38,112 nucleotides of DNA from Actinomadura rubrisoli (GCF_004349215.1 NZ_SMKU01000049.1:1-38112), one strand, 5' to 3'; shown: positions 15,703-23,459, numbered from the stretch's first letter. A program made the numbers and translations. Notes: a model not told the origin generated them from the letters alone.

Positions 15703-16452
15703 GTGGGCAACCCTGACTTTGTGGGCGGCGGTGGCTCCGGTGACGAGGAGTGCCCGGCCGTACACCGTGATCCGCTCACTGGCGGCTTCTACCTGGTCGG
15801 CCGCCAAGTGACAGATCCCGACGTCCTCAGTGGCCTTCGTGAGCACCTGGCGATCGCCGCCGACGAGGCGGTGATCTGGCAGCCCGCCGAGATGGCGGAC
15901 GTGCTCGCCGAGGCCGCCACCGGCAACTACGCGCAGGGGCGGCAGGGGCCGGGGGAACCGACGTTCCGCGAGCTGCTCGCCCGCACGCAACGCAGCGCGG
16001 TGCACCTGGAGATGCGCGACACCTACGAGCCCGACCATCCCGGGTTCAACGATTGGCTCCAGGGCGGTTCGGGGCGCGTCGACCGAACGCCATGGACATC
16101 GCTGGTGGAGGAAGCGACCGCGCGGGGTGTGAAGATGCGGCGGGCGCGGATCGTGTCAGAGCCGCCCACGGATTACATCCGCTGGGAACACATGATCACT
16201 GACGTCAACATCGCCGCGGGCGAAGACGTGCGGTGGCTGCCCCGGCGGCAGGCCGCCGACCTCCTGCTCCCGCACGCAGACTTCTGGATGTTCGACCACC
16301 GCATCGTCCGGTTCAACTACAACGCCGGCGACGGGACGAGCCTGAAGGCGTACGAGTTCGCGTCCGATCCACGGCGGGTCGCGCCGGTGGTGGCGGCGTT
16401 CGAGATGGTGTGGGAGCGGGCGATTCCGCACGAGGAGTACAAGCTGGGCTAA
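15703..16452 (+). CDS. DUF6879 family protein with an extra N-terminal domain
   Basis: 249 residues. The C-terminal 170 match the DUF6879 pattern: SAVHLEMRDTYEPDHPGFNDW, RARIVSEPPTDYIRWEHMIT, NIAAGEDVRWLPRRQA, FWMFDHRIVRFNYNAGDG. This family regularly follows XRE/DUF5753 regulators. The first 75 residues (AVHRDPLTGGFYLVGRQVTD ... VIWQPAEMADVLAEA) look like a domain that I associate with separate small proteins in similar operons, so this may be a fusion. GTG at 15703 is preferred over 15700 because of the spacing to AGAGG. It ends 16 bp before the second GCGGCAA repeat. Confidence 0.8.
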   Translation: MGNPDFVGGGGSGDEECPAVHRDPLTGGFYLVGRQVTDPDVLSGLREHLAIAADEAVIWQPAEMADVLAEAATGNYAQGRQGPGEPTFRELLARTQRSAVHLEMRDTYEPDHPGFNDWLQGGSGRVDRTPWTSLVEEATARGVKMRRARIVSEPPTDYIRWEHMITDVNIAAGEDVRWLPRRQAADLLLPHADFWMFDHRIVRFNYNAGDGTSLKAYEFASDPRRVAPVVAAFEMVWERAIPHEEYKLG

Positions 16453-16467
16453 TCGTCGAGCTGGGTA

Positions 16468-16487
16468 GCGGCAAACGGCGGCAAACC
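16468..16487 (+). repeat. second GCGGCAA double repeat
   Basis: GCGGCAAACGGCGGCAAACC is an 18/20 match to the element at 14698-14717, again about 100 bp or less before a start codon. Shared use by the XRE regulator at both promoters is the simplest reading. Confidence 0.5.
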
Positions 16488-16507
16488 TCTGGCCTCGCAG
16501 ATCCGGT

Positions 16508-16549
16508 CGGTTGGACGCTCTGTATCAGGTGACACAAAGCGTCCAACCG
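16508..16549 (+). promoter_or_regulatory. 12-bp perfect stem-loop in front of the 82-residue gene
   Basis: CGGTTGGACGCT (16508-16519) and AGCGTCCAACCG (16538-16549) are exact complements with an 18-nt loop. No U-run follows, so it is either a factor-dependent terminator or attenuator for the upstream operon, or an operator for a dimeric regulator. The GAGG binding site of the next gene starts 8 bp downstream. Confidence 0.55.
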
Positions 16550-16569
16550 ATCGGAATGAGGTCCCGACT

Positions 16570-16818
16570 ATGAGCACGGTACCGGCCGCGGATGACGTCG
16601 AAGCGCAGAAGATCGAGGCGCAGAAGACAGCGCTTCGCGCGGAATTCCCGGCGTGGTCGATCATCCACACTCGGGATACGGGGCGGTGGTGGGCGACGCG
16701 CGGGCCGCTCGTTCGCGAAGACCTGAACCAGGCCGCGGCGGCCGACGCCGACACGCCGGACGGGCTGCGGTCCAAGCTCCGGGAGCTGACCGCCCCCAGG
16801 ACGCGGGATGGCCTGTGA
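16570..16818 (+). CDS. small hypothetical protein (FPxW/GRWWATR type)
   Basis: 82 residues: a charged N-terminal helix (DVEAQKIEAQKTALRAEF), a central PAWSIIHTRDTGRWWATRGP that resembles short proteins common in actinomycete XRE-associated operons, and a Leu/Arg-rich end. The function is unknown. The ATG has GAGG about 9 nt upstream and is preceded by the stem-loop at 16508-16549. Its stop overlaps the next GTG by 4 nt, so the pair is translationally coupled. Confidence 0.7.
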   Translation: MSTVPAADDVEAQKIEAQKTALRAEFPAWSIIHTRDTGRWWATRGPLVREDLNQAAAADADTPDGLRSKLRELTAPRTRDGL

Positions 16819-17168
16819 CGCCGACACAGCACCTGGACGGCCTCGCCCGAGTCCTCCCCGCCGCTGGCTGGTCGACCCGCCCGCGGTATGAGGAGATCCC
16901 CGTCCTCCTGCGTGTCTTCTCGCCCTACCTGCCCGCGTTCGGCGAGAGCGTGTGGGTGAAGCCGGGTGTGGGCGGAGTGCCGTGGTTCATGTCCTCGTCG
17001 GGTGACCCGATCGCTCCGTGTCATGACCTCGTGGGAGCGGTGCAGGGCATCGCCGACCGGCTGGGCCCGATCGCAGAGGCAGCGCGCGCCATGGGGCAGG
17101 AGGGCCCGCTGCGGCGACTGGTGACCCGGATTCAGCACGCGATGAGGAGGTCACATGTCATTCGATAA
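16815..17168 (+). CDS. hypothetical protein, coupled to the preceding gene
   Basis: 117 residues starting VTPTQHLDGLARVLPAAGW and continuing EIPVLLRVFSPYLPAFGESV, KPGVGGVPWFMSSSGDPIAP, with a basic C-terminus (LVTRIQHAMRRSHVIR). The GTG overlaps the previous stop as GTGA. The same frame is open far upstream, but that part is only the shadow of the previous gene. The pattern, a short acidic protein followed by one with WF(M)SSxGDPIAP, recurs in actinomycete accessory operons; no function is known to me. Confidence 0.7.
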   Translation: MTPTQHLDGLARVLPAAGWSTRPRYEEIPVLLRVFSPYLPAFGESVWVKPGVGGVPWFMSSSGDPIAPCHDLVGAVQGIADRLGPIAEAARAMGQEGPLRRLVTRIQHAMRRSHVIR

Positions 17169-17493
17169 GCCCCGTAAGTCTGATGTGCCAGGCGATCTAA
17201 TGGCGAAAATGTACGGCCCCGTAAACGCTGTGTACGACGAGATGCGCGCCAACGCCCCGCTAGTCGTCGCGAAGTGCGTGAGCGGCCGCGGCGAGCCTGC
17301 CATCGAGGCGCGCCTGCGCGTCAGTTATCGGGCCGAACCGACACGGACCATCAAGTGGGACAAGGGAGCGCAGTGCTACGTGTGGGTCGGCGGACCCGAT
17401 GATGGCGCCGGGCTCGGCCGGGAACCGCGGCAGGTGGCCGAACGGATCGCGGAGGCGCTCGGTGCGCCGTTCTCTGCGCCTCCCGCCAACTAG
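17155..17493 (+). CDS. hypothetical protein
   Basis: 112 residues, not recognised. AGGAGG stands 7 nt before the ATG, and the first 14 bp overlap the previous gene, so it is the last gene of this plus-strand set. It has a helical N-terminal half (PGDLMAKMYGPVNAVYDEMR), a beta-rich middle (EARLRVSYRAEPTRTIKWD), and a YVWVGGPDDGAGLG loop. A strong hairpin follows the stop codon. Confidence 0.65.
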   Translation: MSFDKPRKSDVPGDLMAKMYGPVNAVYDEMRANAPLVVAKCVSGRGEPAIEARLRVSYRAEPTRTIKWDKGAQCYVWVGGPDDGAGLGREPRQVAERIAEALGAPFSAPPAN

Positions 17494-17497
17494 AGCC

Positions 17498-17544
17498 GGG
17501 GCGGCGCCGCCGAGGGAAGTCCCCGAACTCGACCGCGCCGCCCC
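17498..17544 (+). terminator. hairpin terminator after the plus-strand accessory genes
   Basis: GGGGCGGCGC (17498-17507) and GCGCCGCCCC (17535-17544) are exact complements over 10 bp, 5 bp past the stop and followed by TTGT. A second GC-rich dyad (CCTCC/GGAGG, about 17637-17655) lies before the converging lipoprotein gene. Confidence 0.55.
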
Positions 17545-17690
17545 TTGTCAGACGCCGCGGCCCCGGCGTCCGCTCTCAACGCCTGCAGGCGGGCCCGGGG
17601 CTGTGGCCCGTCCGAGCGCGTGACGAAACCGCCCGCCGCCTCCGCATCAGGAGGAGACGGGGGGTTCGGCGTTTGGACTCGCCCTGGCCG

Positions 17691-18023
17691 TTAGCCGGAA
17701 AGGCGCGTGTATTCGCCCTTCTTGCCCTCGATACTAGTAACCGTCAGGCGCTTTCCGTCTGAGGAGACTACACCGGTGACGGACGCTCTGCTTACCCCAC
17801 AATCGAGGTTGATCCGATAGGTTCGCTTTTTCTTCTCTTCCTTATAGTCACCCGTGCAGCCTGCGTATTCATCTTGCAGGGCCACTGTTCCATCGCTACG
17901 AAACTCGACTGTTTCGCCGTGCTGGCCACGGCGCCATTTTCCGGTGATGGGCGCTGAACCGTTTGAACAGGCAGGAATCAGTAAGATCGTCATTGCGGTT
18001 GCGGCGAGTAGGCTGCGACGCAC
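17691..18023 (-). CDS. small lipoprotein of the prophage lysis end
   Basis: 110 residues. A lipoprotein signal peptide ends in the lipobox IPAC (MRRSLLAATAMTILLIPACS), so the mature protein should be attached to the outer face of the membrane. The rest (GKWRRGQHGETVEFRSDGTV, YRINLDCG, VVSSDGKRLTVTS) looks like a small lipocalin-like or META-type beta fold; not assigned. GTG start with a weak AGGGG. AAA-rich codons (EEKKKRT) and lower GC than its neighbours suggest separate ancestry. It is the last gene of the late operon, where phages sometimes place superinfection-exclusion lipoproteins (inference only). Confidence 0.75.
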   Translation of the reverse strand: MRRSLLAATAMTILLIPACSNGSAPITGKWRRGQHGETVEFRSDGTVALQDEYAGCTGDYKEEKKKRTYRINLDCGVSRASVTGVVSSDGKRLTVTSIEGKKGEYTRLSG

Positions 18024-18199
18024 GGGGGCCCCTGAGTGTCGGTGGCAAGGCTCCCGCAGGTTCCCCTACTGGACGACGATCCTCAACAGGATCGACTGAA
18101 CTGTTAACCCGGCGAGTCCGCTTGCGCTCTGCCTCAGTGGGAGACGCCCCCGCCCCTCCACCCGGGAGGAATGGGGACGTTGTCGTGACCGGCCTCTCG

Positions 18200-18224
18200 A
18201 AAGGGACCGGTTGCCCCGTCCTTT
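18200..18224 (-). terminator. hairpin in the gap after the 69-residue membrane protein gene
   Basis: AAAGG-GAC and GTCCTTT flank CGG TTGC CC, forming an imperfect stem 10 bp past the stop at 18235, with an A/T tail on both sides. It may end or attenuate late transcription before the lipoprotein gene. Confidence 0.4.
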
Positions 18225-18234
18225 GAGGGCGGCC

Positions 18235-18444
18235 TTACATTCGGTGGCCGCGGACCGGTGCGTCGTCCGGTGTCTTGTTGGGGACCTTCCAGACGCCGAG
18301 CGCGACCAGTGCCGCGGCGCCGATGGTGACGAGTTCGGAGGTGTCGAGGGTGCGGTCGTCGACGGCGGCCTGGACGGTGGCGAGGACCGGTGCGGCGGCG
18401 GCGATGACGCCCTTCCAGTATGCGCTGATCCGGAGCTTCTTCAT
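18235..18444 (-). CDS. phage membrane protein, possible holin
   Basis: 69 residues with two hydrophobic segments (KGVIAAAAPVLATVQAAVDD and LVTIGAAALVALGVWKVPN) and a short polar C-terminus. The pattern matches small membrane proteins encoded beside the endolysin in many actinophages. The position directly after the endolysin and the size fit a holin or holin-accessory role, but the 104-residue coiled-coil protein on the other side is an equally good candidate. GAGGGGAAC precedes the ATG. Confidence 0.75.
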   Translation of the reverse strand: MKKLRISAYWKGVIAAAAPVLATVQAAVDDRTLDTSELVTIGAAALVALGVWKVPNKTPDDAPVRGHRM

Positions 18445-18461
18445 GTTCCCCTCCTCGGGGG

Positions 18462-19184
18462 TCAGTTGACGCGGAGCAGGATGGGCCAGGTCTTCGGGCC
18501 GACCTGTCCGTCGGCGGTGGTGCCGCCCCACTTCTGGACGGCGCGGACGGCGGCCTCGGTCTTGGCGTCGTAGGTGCCGGTGATGCGCACCTCCAGGTGC
18601 GAGCGGGCGAGCAGGAGCCCCTGCACCGTTTCGACGTGCTCGCCGGTCGAGCCCTTGCGAACGAGCGGCAGATCCTTCATGAGGTCCTCCATCCAGGTCG
18701 AGGCGGTCGGCCCGCCGCTGTAGGCCGGGCGGCCGTACCCGGCGATCACCGAGGCGTCGCGGACGCGGCGGCGGCAGGCGTCGGAGGTGTTGCCCTCGAT
18801 CGTCTGGACGCGGCCGCCGCCCAGCACGCGCTCGATGACGCCGACGTGGTCGATGGCCCCGATCGAGTCGGAGGCGCCCCAGTCGAAGAACACGATGTCG
18901 CCCGGCTTGGCCGCATTGACCTCGGCGACCGTGCCGACGCGCCACCGGCCGGCGCGCTGGAAGTCGGAGGCGTGCCAGACGGTGTATGCGCGGTCGCCTC
19001 CCAGCAGCACGGCGGCGGCGTTGCCGGAGTGCCGGGCCCAGTAGGTGACGGCCATGTCGCACCACGACGCGCGGAGAAAATCGTCCCCGTGCCTGCCCGC
19101 GTACTCGCGGGTGATGGTGTTCGGCCGGCCCGTCATCCCGATGGATTTGCGGGCCTGGTCGAGCATCTGCGCGGCGGTGCCCAT
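18462..19184 (-). CDS. endolysin: CHAP domain plus peptidoglycan-binding domain
   Basis: 240 residues. The N-terminal CHAP-type amidase/endopeptidase has Cys42 (WCDMAVTYWA), His113 (IDHVGVIERV) and an acidic/amide residue near 130-132 (IEGNTS). Residues 173-238 form a PG_binding_1 domain (PLVRKGSTGEHVETVQGLLL ... DGQVGPKTWPILL). It cleaves peptidoglycan at the end of the lytic cycle. The ATG overlaps the stop of the preceding 40-residue gene (TGATG). There is no signal peptide, so release needs a holin, and two candidates flank it. Confidence 0.93.
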   Translation of the reverse strand: MGTAAQMLDQARKSIGMTGRPNTITREYAGRHGDDFLRASWCDMAVTYWARHSGNAAAVLLGGDRAYTVWHASDFQRAGRWRVGTVAEVNAAKPGDIVFFDWGASDSIGAIDHVGVIERVLGGGRVQTIEGNTSDACRRRVRDASVIAGYGRPAYSGGPTASTWMEDLMKDLPLVRKGSTGEHVETVQGLLLARSHLEVRITGTYDAKTEAAVRAVQKWGGTTADGQVGPKTWPILLRVN

Positions 19185-19306
19185 CAGGCACCGTCCCTGC
19201 GGAACGTCCCGTCGGCGTCCGCCGGGCCGTAGAGGTCGGCGAGGACGGCCTCCTCGTCCGGCTCTGTCGGTCCCGCTTCCGGGTCCGGGAGGCTGATCGT
19301 GGCCAT
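19184..19306 (-). CDS. 40-residue protein translationally coupled to the endolysin
   Basis: A 40-residue acidic peptide (MATISLPDPEAGPTEPDEEA ... ADGTFRRDGA) with a strong AAGGAGG binding site 6 nt before its ATG. Its TGA overlaps the endolysin ATG as TGATG, and the endolysin has no binding site of its own, so translation of this peptide probably sets endolysin output. No family is recognised. Confidence 0.7.
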   Translation of the reverse strand: MATISLPDPEAGPTEPDEEAVLADLYGPADADGTFRRDGA

Positions 19307-19318
19307 GGGTTCCTCCTT

Positions 19319-19633
19319 TTAGTTGACGATGGCGATGATCACGGTGGCGGCCGTTGACGCCAGAGCCGCGGCGATGGTGACGATGAGGGCGAGGATCGCG
19401 ATGGTGCGGCGTGACCGTTCGTCGAGCTGCGGCTTGGTGACCTGGTCTCGCTCGACCAGGTCGACGCGCTCGTCCAACTTCGCGACCTGCCGGGCGAGGT
19501 CGTCGAGGCGCCGTTCGGACTGCTCGCCCCGCTGGAGGACGAGGCGGACGTCTCCTCGTAGTTCGGCCAGGGAAACGCCGACCTCCCGGCGGAACTCCGA
19601 CAGGGCGAGGGCTGCGTCCTGGTCGCCGGTCAT
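19319..19633 (-). CDS. coiled-coil protein with C-terminal membrane helix (holin-like)
   Basis: 104 residues. A long amphipathic coiled coil (about residues 8-75: EFRREVGVSLAELRGDVRLV, RQVAKLDERVDLVERDQVT) is followed by one C-terminal membrane helix (IAILALIVTIAAALASTAAT). This layout is that of XhlA/holin-type phage proteins. The ATG overlaps the stop of the upstream tail gene (ATGA), linking it to the late operon. It probably acts in membrane permeabilisation with the endolysin. Confidence 0.8.
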   Translation of the reverse strand: MTGDQDAALALSEFRREVGVSLAELRGDVRLVLQRGEQSERRLDDLARQVAKLDERVDLVERDQVTKPQLDERSRRTIAILALIVTIAAALASTAATVIIAIVN

Positions 19634-20262
19634 GCGGGCGCGATCTGGGTGTCGGTGGTCGGTCCGCGCCAGCGGAGCGCGCCGGCGGCGGTGGCGTACA
19701 GGTAGCCGCCGCCGCTGCCGGCCGCGGGGGCGCCGCTGCGGCCCTGGATCCACGTCCCGACGTCAGCGAGGATTTCGAGCTCTCCGGATGTCCACAGCGT
19801 GATGCGGTTCTGTGTAGGGGTGCCGCCGCCGAGTGCTGTGGTCTGTGCGGTGCACGCCTGCCCGGATGGTTCGATCTTTGCTTGGTACTCGGCGCGGGCG
19901 CCGGGCGACGATTGGCTGTGCAGGGAGGCATACCAGCCGCCTGACTCGACGTTGGCGGTGGCGGGGGTGGCGGCGACGGCGCCGGCCTGGTGGGTGGAGG
20001 CCATCACCAGGACCGTGTAGCCGGTGCCCTCGGATGCCAGGAGCCGCGCGGCGGGCACTTCGGGGCCGGTGAGGTAGAAGGTGATGGTCCGTGAGGTCGG
20101 GTCGATTTCGATGCGGTCGTTGCCCTCGCCCACGGTGAGCATTTGCGCGAGGAGCCGCGCGAACTTCACGCGCGAGCGGGCGGCGGTGAGCGCGTCCTTG
20201 ACGCCGTTCTCCAGGGCCGCGAACCGGGCGGCCCAGTCGTCGGGATATTTCGGGGTGCCCAT
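19630..20262 (-). CDS. minor tail protein
   Basis: 210 residues. The N-terminal region is helical (DDWAARFAALENGVKDALTA, SRVKFARLL); then comes a beta-rich part with IEIDPTSRTITFYLTGPEVP, and a C-terminal GGGYLYATAAGALRWRGPTT. Position after the tail tip genes and before the lysis cassette suits a tail-fibre or tail-tip accessory protein of actinophages. The ATG is 2 bp after the previous stop. No enzymatic motif is visible. Confidence 0.75.
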   Translation of the reverse strand: MGTPKYPDDWAARFAALENGVKDALTAARSRVKFARLLAQMLTVGEGNDRIEIDPTSRTITFYLTGPEVPAARLLASEGTGYTVLVMASTHQAGAVAATPATANVESGGWYASLHSQSSPGARAEYQAKIEPSGQACTAQTTALGGGTPTQNRITLWTSGELEILADVGTWIQGRSGAPAAGSGGGYLYATAAGALRWRGPTTDTQIAPA

Positions 20263-20264
20263 GG

Positions 20265-21422
20265 TCAGGTGGTCTCCTCTTCCTCGGCGAAGATCAGCCG
20301 GGCGACGTCGCCGGCGGAGCGGGTTTCTGGGGTGACCTCCAGGCCGACGACGCGCCATCGCACGCTGAAGGTCGGGCGGCCGTCGGCGTCGAGGGGGAAC
20401 CAGTCGTCGGCGATGGTCAGCCGCGCGTAGCCGCCGAGCCGGTGCGGCGAGATCGCTGTCTTGGCGTCGAGGCGGATGGTGGCCTGGGGGACGCGGATCA
20501 CTCCGGAGCGGGTGTCGCGCCACCACCGGGCGTAGGCGTCCAGGTCGGTGACGGTTCGGGCGCCTTGGTAGTCGACGGTGCGGTCGAGGTAGGGCCATCC
20601 GGCGGCGATCATCGGGTCCGCGGTCTGGATGTTGGACAGCAGCGGTTCGGAGTCGGCGGCGAGGTCGTCGCTGACGGCGTCGCCGCGGGCCCGCCACCGG
20701 GTCGCCGCGGTCGTGGCGTCGGACGGGTAGGACCAGGACAGGACGTTGCCGGGGCGGGTGAACCGGTGGTCGGTGGTGTCCTGGCCCAGGACGGGCGCCG
20801 CGGCGAACTCCCGTACCCGGCCGGCGTCCCCGTGGTAGGTGCGGATCATGTACTCGAACCCGCCGTCGACGTTGGCCAGCTCGGCGAGCTTGGCCCCGTA
20901 GGTGTTGCTCTCCGACGCCTTGTAGGCCGCGTTCCGCAGGACGCCGGACGGGACGCTGGCCGTGGTGAGGCCGATGGACGCGGGCCCGCCTGCGGCCTGC
21001 ATGTGGCCGACGAGGGCCGTTGAGATGGTGGTCTGGTCGACGCTGGTATAGGTCAGGTCCGCCCAGATCTCTCGGTGGTCGAGGTAGGACTCCAGGGACG
21101 CCCCTTGTAGCTCGACCGAGATCCGTCCGCGCTCGTCCCCCGACGGCGTCGCGGTCCACAGCAGGTAGGTGCCCCACAGGTCACGGGCGCCGCGATAGAC
21201 GTGCACGACGGTCCGGCCCGGCCCGGTGTGCCCCTCCTCGGGGAGGGGGGCGGCGATGCGGCGGGCCTGCTCGGCGACCCGGCGGTTCGGCACGGGGATC
21301 GTGGCCTTGAACGCGCCGGGCTGGATGATGCGCCGGTCGAAGCTCACGCCGGTCAGGGCAAGGGTGGCGATCGGCCGGTCGGTGAGCAGGTCGGCGAACT
21401 CATACCTCCACGCGGCGGCCAT
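20265..21422 (-). CDS. tail tip protein (ReqiPepy6 Gp37-like)
   Basis: 385 residues that read like the Siphovirus ReqiPepy6 Gp37-like family: WRYEFADLLTDRPIATLALT and GVSFDRRIIQPGAFKATIPV at the start, VHVYRGARDLWGTYLLWTA, SLESYLDHREIW, and DGGFEYMIRTYHGDAGRVRE in the middle. The family belongs to the baseplate or tail tip hub of siphoviruses. The ATG overlaps the stop of the preceding gene (TGATG), which keeps tail tip proteins in proportion. Confidence 0.8.
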   Translation of the reverse strand: MAAAWRYEFADLLTDRPIATLALTGVSFDRRIIQPGAFKATIPVPNRRVAEQARRIAAPLPEEGHTGPGRTVVHVYRGARDLWGTYLLWTATPSGDERGRISVELQGASLESYLDHREIWADLTYTSVDQTTISTALVGHMQAAGGPASIGLTTASVPSGVLRNAAYKASESNTYGAKLAELANVDGGFEYMIRTYHGDAGRVREFAAAPVLGQDTTDHRFTRPGNVLSWSYPSDATTAATRWRARGDAVSDDLAADSEPLLSNIQTADPMIAAGWPYLDRTVDYQGARTVTDLDAYARWWRDTRSGVIRVPQATIRLDAKTAISPHRLGGYARLTIADDWFPLDADGRPTFSVRWRVVGLEVTPETRSAGDVARLIFAEEEETT

Positions 21423-22534
21423 CAGGCGCGGTAGGTCACGCCATCGAGGCCCAGCCAGGTGTGAGCGACGAAAGCGAAGACGGCGATGACGCCGTTCGGG
21501 GAGATGTCGATGCGCAGGACTCGTTCGGTGCTGGTGGTGCTGGCGTCGACGGTGGCGCCGACCACGGTCGCCGGGCGCACAGCGGCGGGCATGACGGCGG
21601 GCTCGGTGGTTCCGCCGCCGACAACGATCGTGCCGCCGATCCGGCCCGCGAGCTCGATCCGGTCGCCGACGCGCCGGTACTGGGCACGCCCCCCGGATCC
21701 GCCGTTGTGGGTGAATCCGGCGTTGAGCGGGATGTCGGTCCATGGGGTGGTCTCGACCGGGGAGGTCCGCCACGCGGTCCCGTCGTGGACTTCGATGACC
21801 TTGGTGTCGGTGCGCCATACCTGCTGGCCGGCCCACGGGGAGGTGATGACCGCGTCCCGGTCGACGGCGGAGGCGACGGAGATGACGTCGCGCCAGCGCC
21901 ACACGGTGCCGTCGTGGACCTGCCGTCCCCCGCGGTCCAGCCGGAACACGGTCAGACCGGCGTAGGCGGTGAGGGTGTCGCGGTCGGCGACGTCCTTGAC
22001 CGGGATGGTCCCGCCGACCGCGGAGGTCCACACCCGCTTGTCGACCCGCTGAGCCGCGAAGTTGATCCCGCCGCCCCCCGCCGAGGCGCCGGCGGGGACG
22101 GTGACCTCCCACAGCAGCAGCGACGAGGCGGGGAGCGCGGTAGCCGCGCCGGACGCCTGGCCCTTGAGGTAGACGACTCGGCCGTCCTGGAAGCCGGAGG
22201 AGTCGTAAGGGTTGTCGCGGAGCTGGAGGATCGCCCGGTCGGTGCGGGCGACGCCGGCCTCACCGTTGGCGAAGGTGAGGTCCTCGTTGGCGTCGACCGT
22301 GACCGGGTACTGCCCTTGGAGTCCTCCGGAGGTTCCGTCGACGAGCGCTTGGAACGGGGAGATGCGGGCGACCATCGCCGACACCGCGGTGAGGTTGCAG
22401 GCTCCGACGGCGGGCACGATTCCCGATCGGCGGTCCGCCCAGGCCGCGCCGGGCCCGCCCATCAGGACGCCCAGGCCGAGGCGGTGATCCTCGGCGGTGA
22501 TGCCCGATTGCTGCGCCAGCACGCGCACGGTCAT
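21422..22534 (-). CDS. minor tail protein, candidate receptor-binding protein
   Basis: 370 residues. The N-terminal third (QSGITAEDHRLGLGVLMGGP; FQALVDGTSGGLQGQYPVTV) is typical of actinophage minor tail proteins. The middle has repeated short modules with DRDTLTAYAGLTVFRLDRGG and SPWAGQQVWRTDTKVIEVHD, each followed by a HDGTxWR motif, which are likely beta-strand repeats of a fibre. The end (GDRIELAGRIGGTIVVGGGT) fits a C-terminal carbohydrate-binding or trimerisation part. ATG at 22534 has GAGGAG 7 nt upstream; the frame is open 14 codons further. Host contact is inferred from position and repeats. Confidence 0.75.
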   Translation of the reverse strand: MTVRVLAQQSGITAEDHRLGLGVLMGGPGAAWADRRSGIVPAVGACNLTAVSAMVARISPFQALVDGTSGGLQGQYPVTVDANEDLTFANGEAGVARTDRAILQLRDNPYDSSGFQDGRVVYLKGQASGAATALPASSLLLWEVTVPAGASAGGGGINFAAQRVDKRVWTSAVGGTIPVKDVADRDTLTAYAGLTVFRLDRGGRQVHDGTVWRWRDVISVASAVDRDAVITSPWAGQQVWRTDTKVIEVHDGTAWRTSPVETTPWTDIPLNAGFTHNGGSGGRAQYRRVGDRIELAGRIGGTIVVGGGTTEPAVMPAAVRPATVVGATVDASTTSTERVLRIDISPNGVIAVFAFVAHTWLGLDGVTYRA

Positions 22535-22544
22535 GTACAGCTCC

Positions 22545-23459
22545 TCATAGGGTGGCGTCCCGCCAGGTGATGTCACAGCTCGCGCCGCCGCCGTAGGTCG
22601 AGGCGCGAAAGGTCAAGGTCTGGATGCCGGGGATCAGGGTGAGGTCCTCGATGGGCACCGAGGCCGCGGTGAGGGTGTTGAACCGGTCCGCGCCGTCCAG
22701 TTCGACGCTCCCGTTGGCGGTGTCGACGACGAGGGTCTCCCCGGCGACCAGCGGCACATCGAACCCGATGCTGCGTCCGGTCTCGACCACCGTCAGCCGC
22801 GGCCCGGTACATGGGCCGTAGAACGTCACGACCGGCGAGGTCGGGGTGTCTCCGCCGACCTCGACCGTGCGGACGCCGGTCTCCGACGCCGTCCCGTAGT
22901 CCAGCGGGTAGGTCAGCGGGTAGATCAGACCGGCCCCGGCGGTCGGCTGCGGGATCGACACGGTCTGTTCGGCCGGTGCGTAGCGGCGGGGGTCGGAGGC
23001 GGTCCACTGGATCGTCGCCGTCCCCCGCCCGATGCCGGCCTGCCTGTCGTTGGGGACGATGCGGGACGTCAGCGTCGCCCACGTCAGGAGCGTCTCGCCG
23101 CCCTTGGCGCGGATGACCAGGGCGCGCTCCTGGCCATCGTCCAGGAGCGCGGTCGCTCGCCGGAGCGCGGTGACCAGTCCCCCGAACTCGGCGGGGGAGG
23201 GCGCGGAGATGCGCGCGGACCAGGTGATGACGCGTTCCTGTGCGAGCTGGCGTCCGGGCCATGCCCCGTGCCGGTCGGGGCGGAGCACGCTGCCGGAGTC
23301 CAGGCCCGGGGTGTCCTCCCACCCGGTCAGCTCCAGCCACCGGTACGGGGTCCCGGAGCCCAGCAGCGTGCCCGCCCACTCGATTTGTCCGTCGCGGGTG
23401 ATGAGGGCGCCGGGTTCGGCGGTGAACTGGGCCTCGGCGTCGAGGGTCTCGACGGTCAT
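22545..23459 (-). CDS. distal tail protein (Dit-like)
   Basis: 304 residues. The N-terminal beta domain (FTAEPGALITRDGQIEWAGT; LELTGWEDTPGLDSGSVLRP; GAWPGRQLAQERVITWSARI) and the later ATIQWTASDPRRY motif are typical of siphovirus distal tail proteins, which join the tail tube to the tip. The C-terminal half is a galectin-like beta region (VVTFYGPCTGPRLTVVETGR ... NGSVELDG). It directly follows the tape measure gene with a 4-nt overlap, the standard position. Confidence 0.88.
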   Translation of the reverse strand: MTVETLDAEAQFTAEPGALITRDGQIEWAGTLLGSGTPYRWLELTGWEDTPGLDSGSVLRPDRHGAWPGRQLAQERVITWSARISAPSPAEFGGLVTALRRATALLDDGQERALVIRAKGGETLLTWATLTSRIVPNDRQAGIGRGTATIQWTASDPRRYAPAEQTVSIPQPTAGAGLIYPLTYPLDYGTASETGVRTVEVGGDTPTSPVVTFYGPCTGPRLTVVETGRSIGFDVPLVAGETLVVDTANGSVELDGADRFNTLTAASVPIEDLTLIPGIQTLTFRASTYGGGASCDITWRDATL

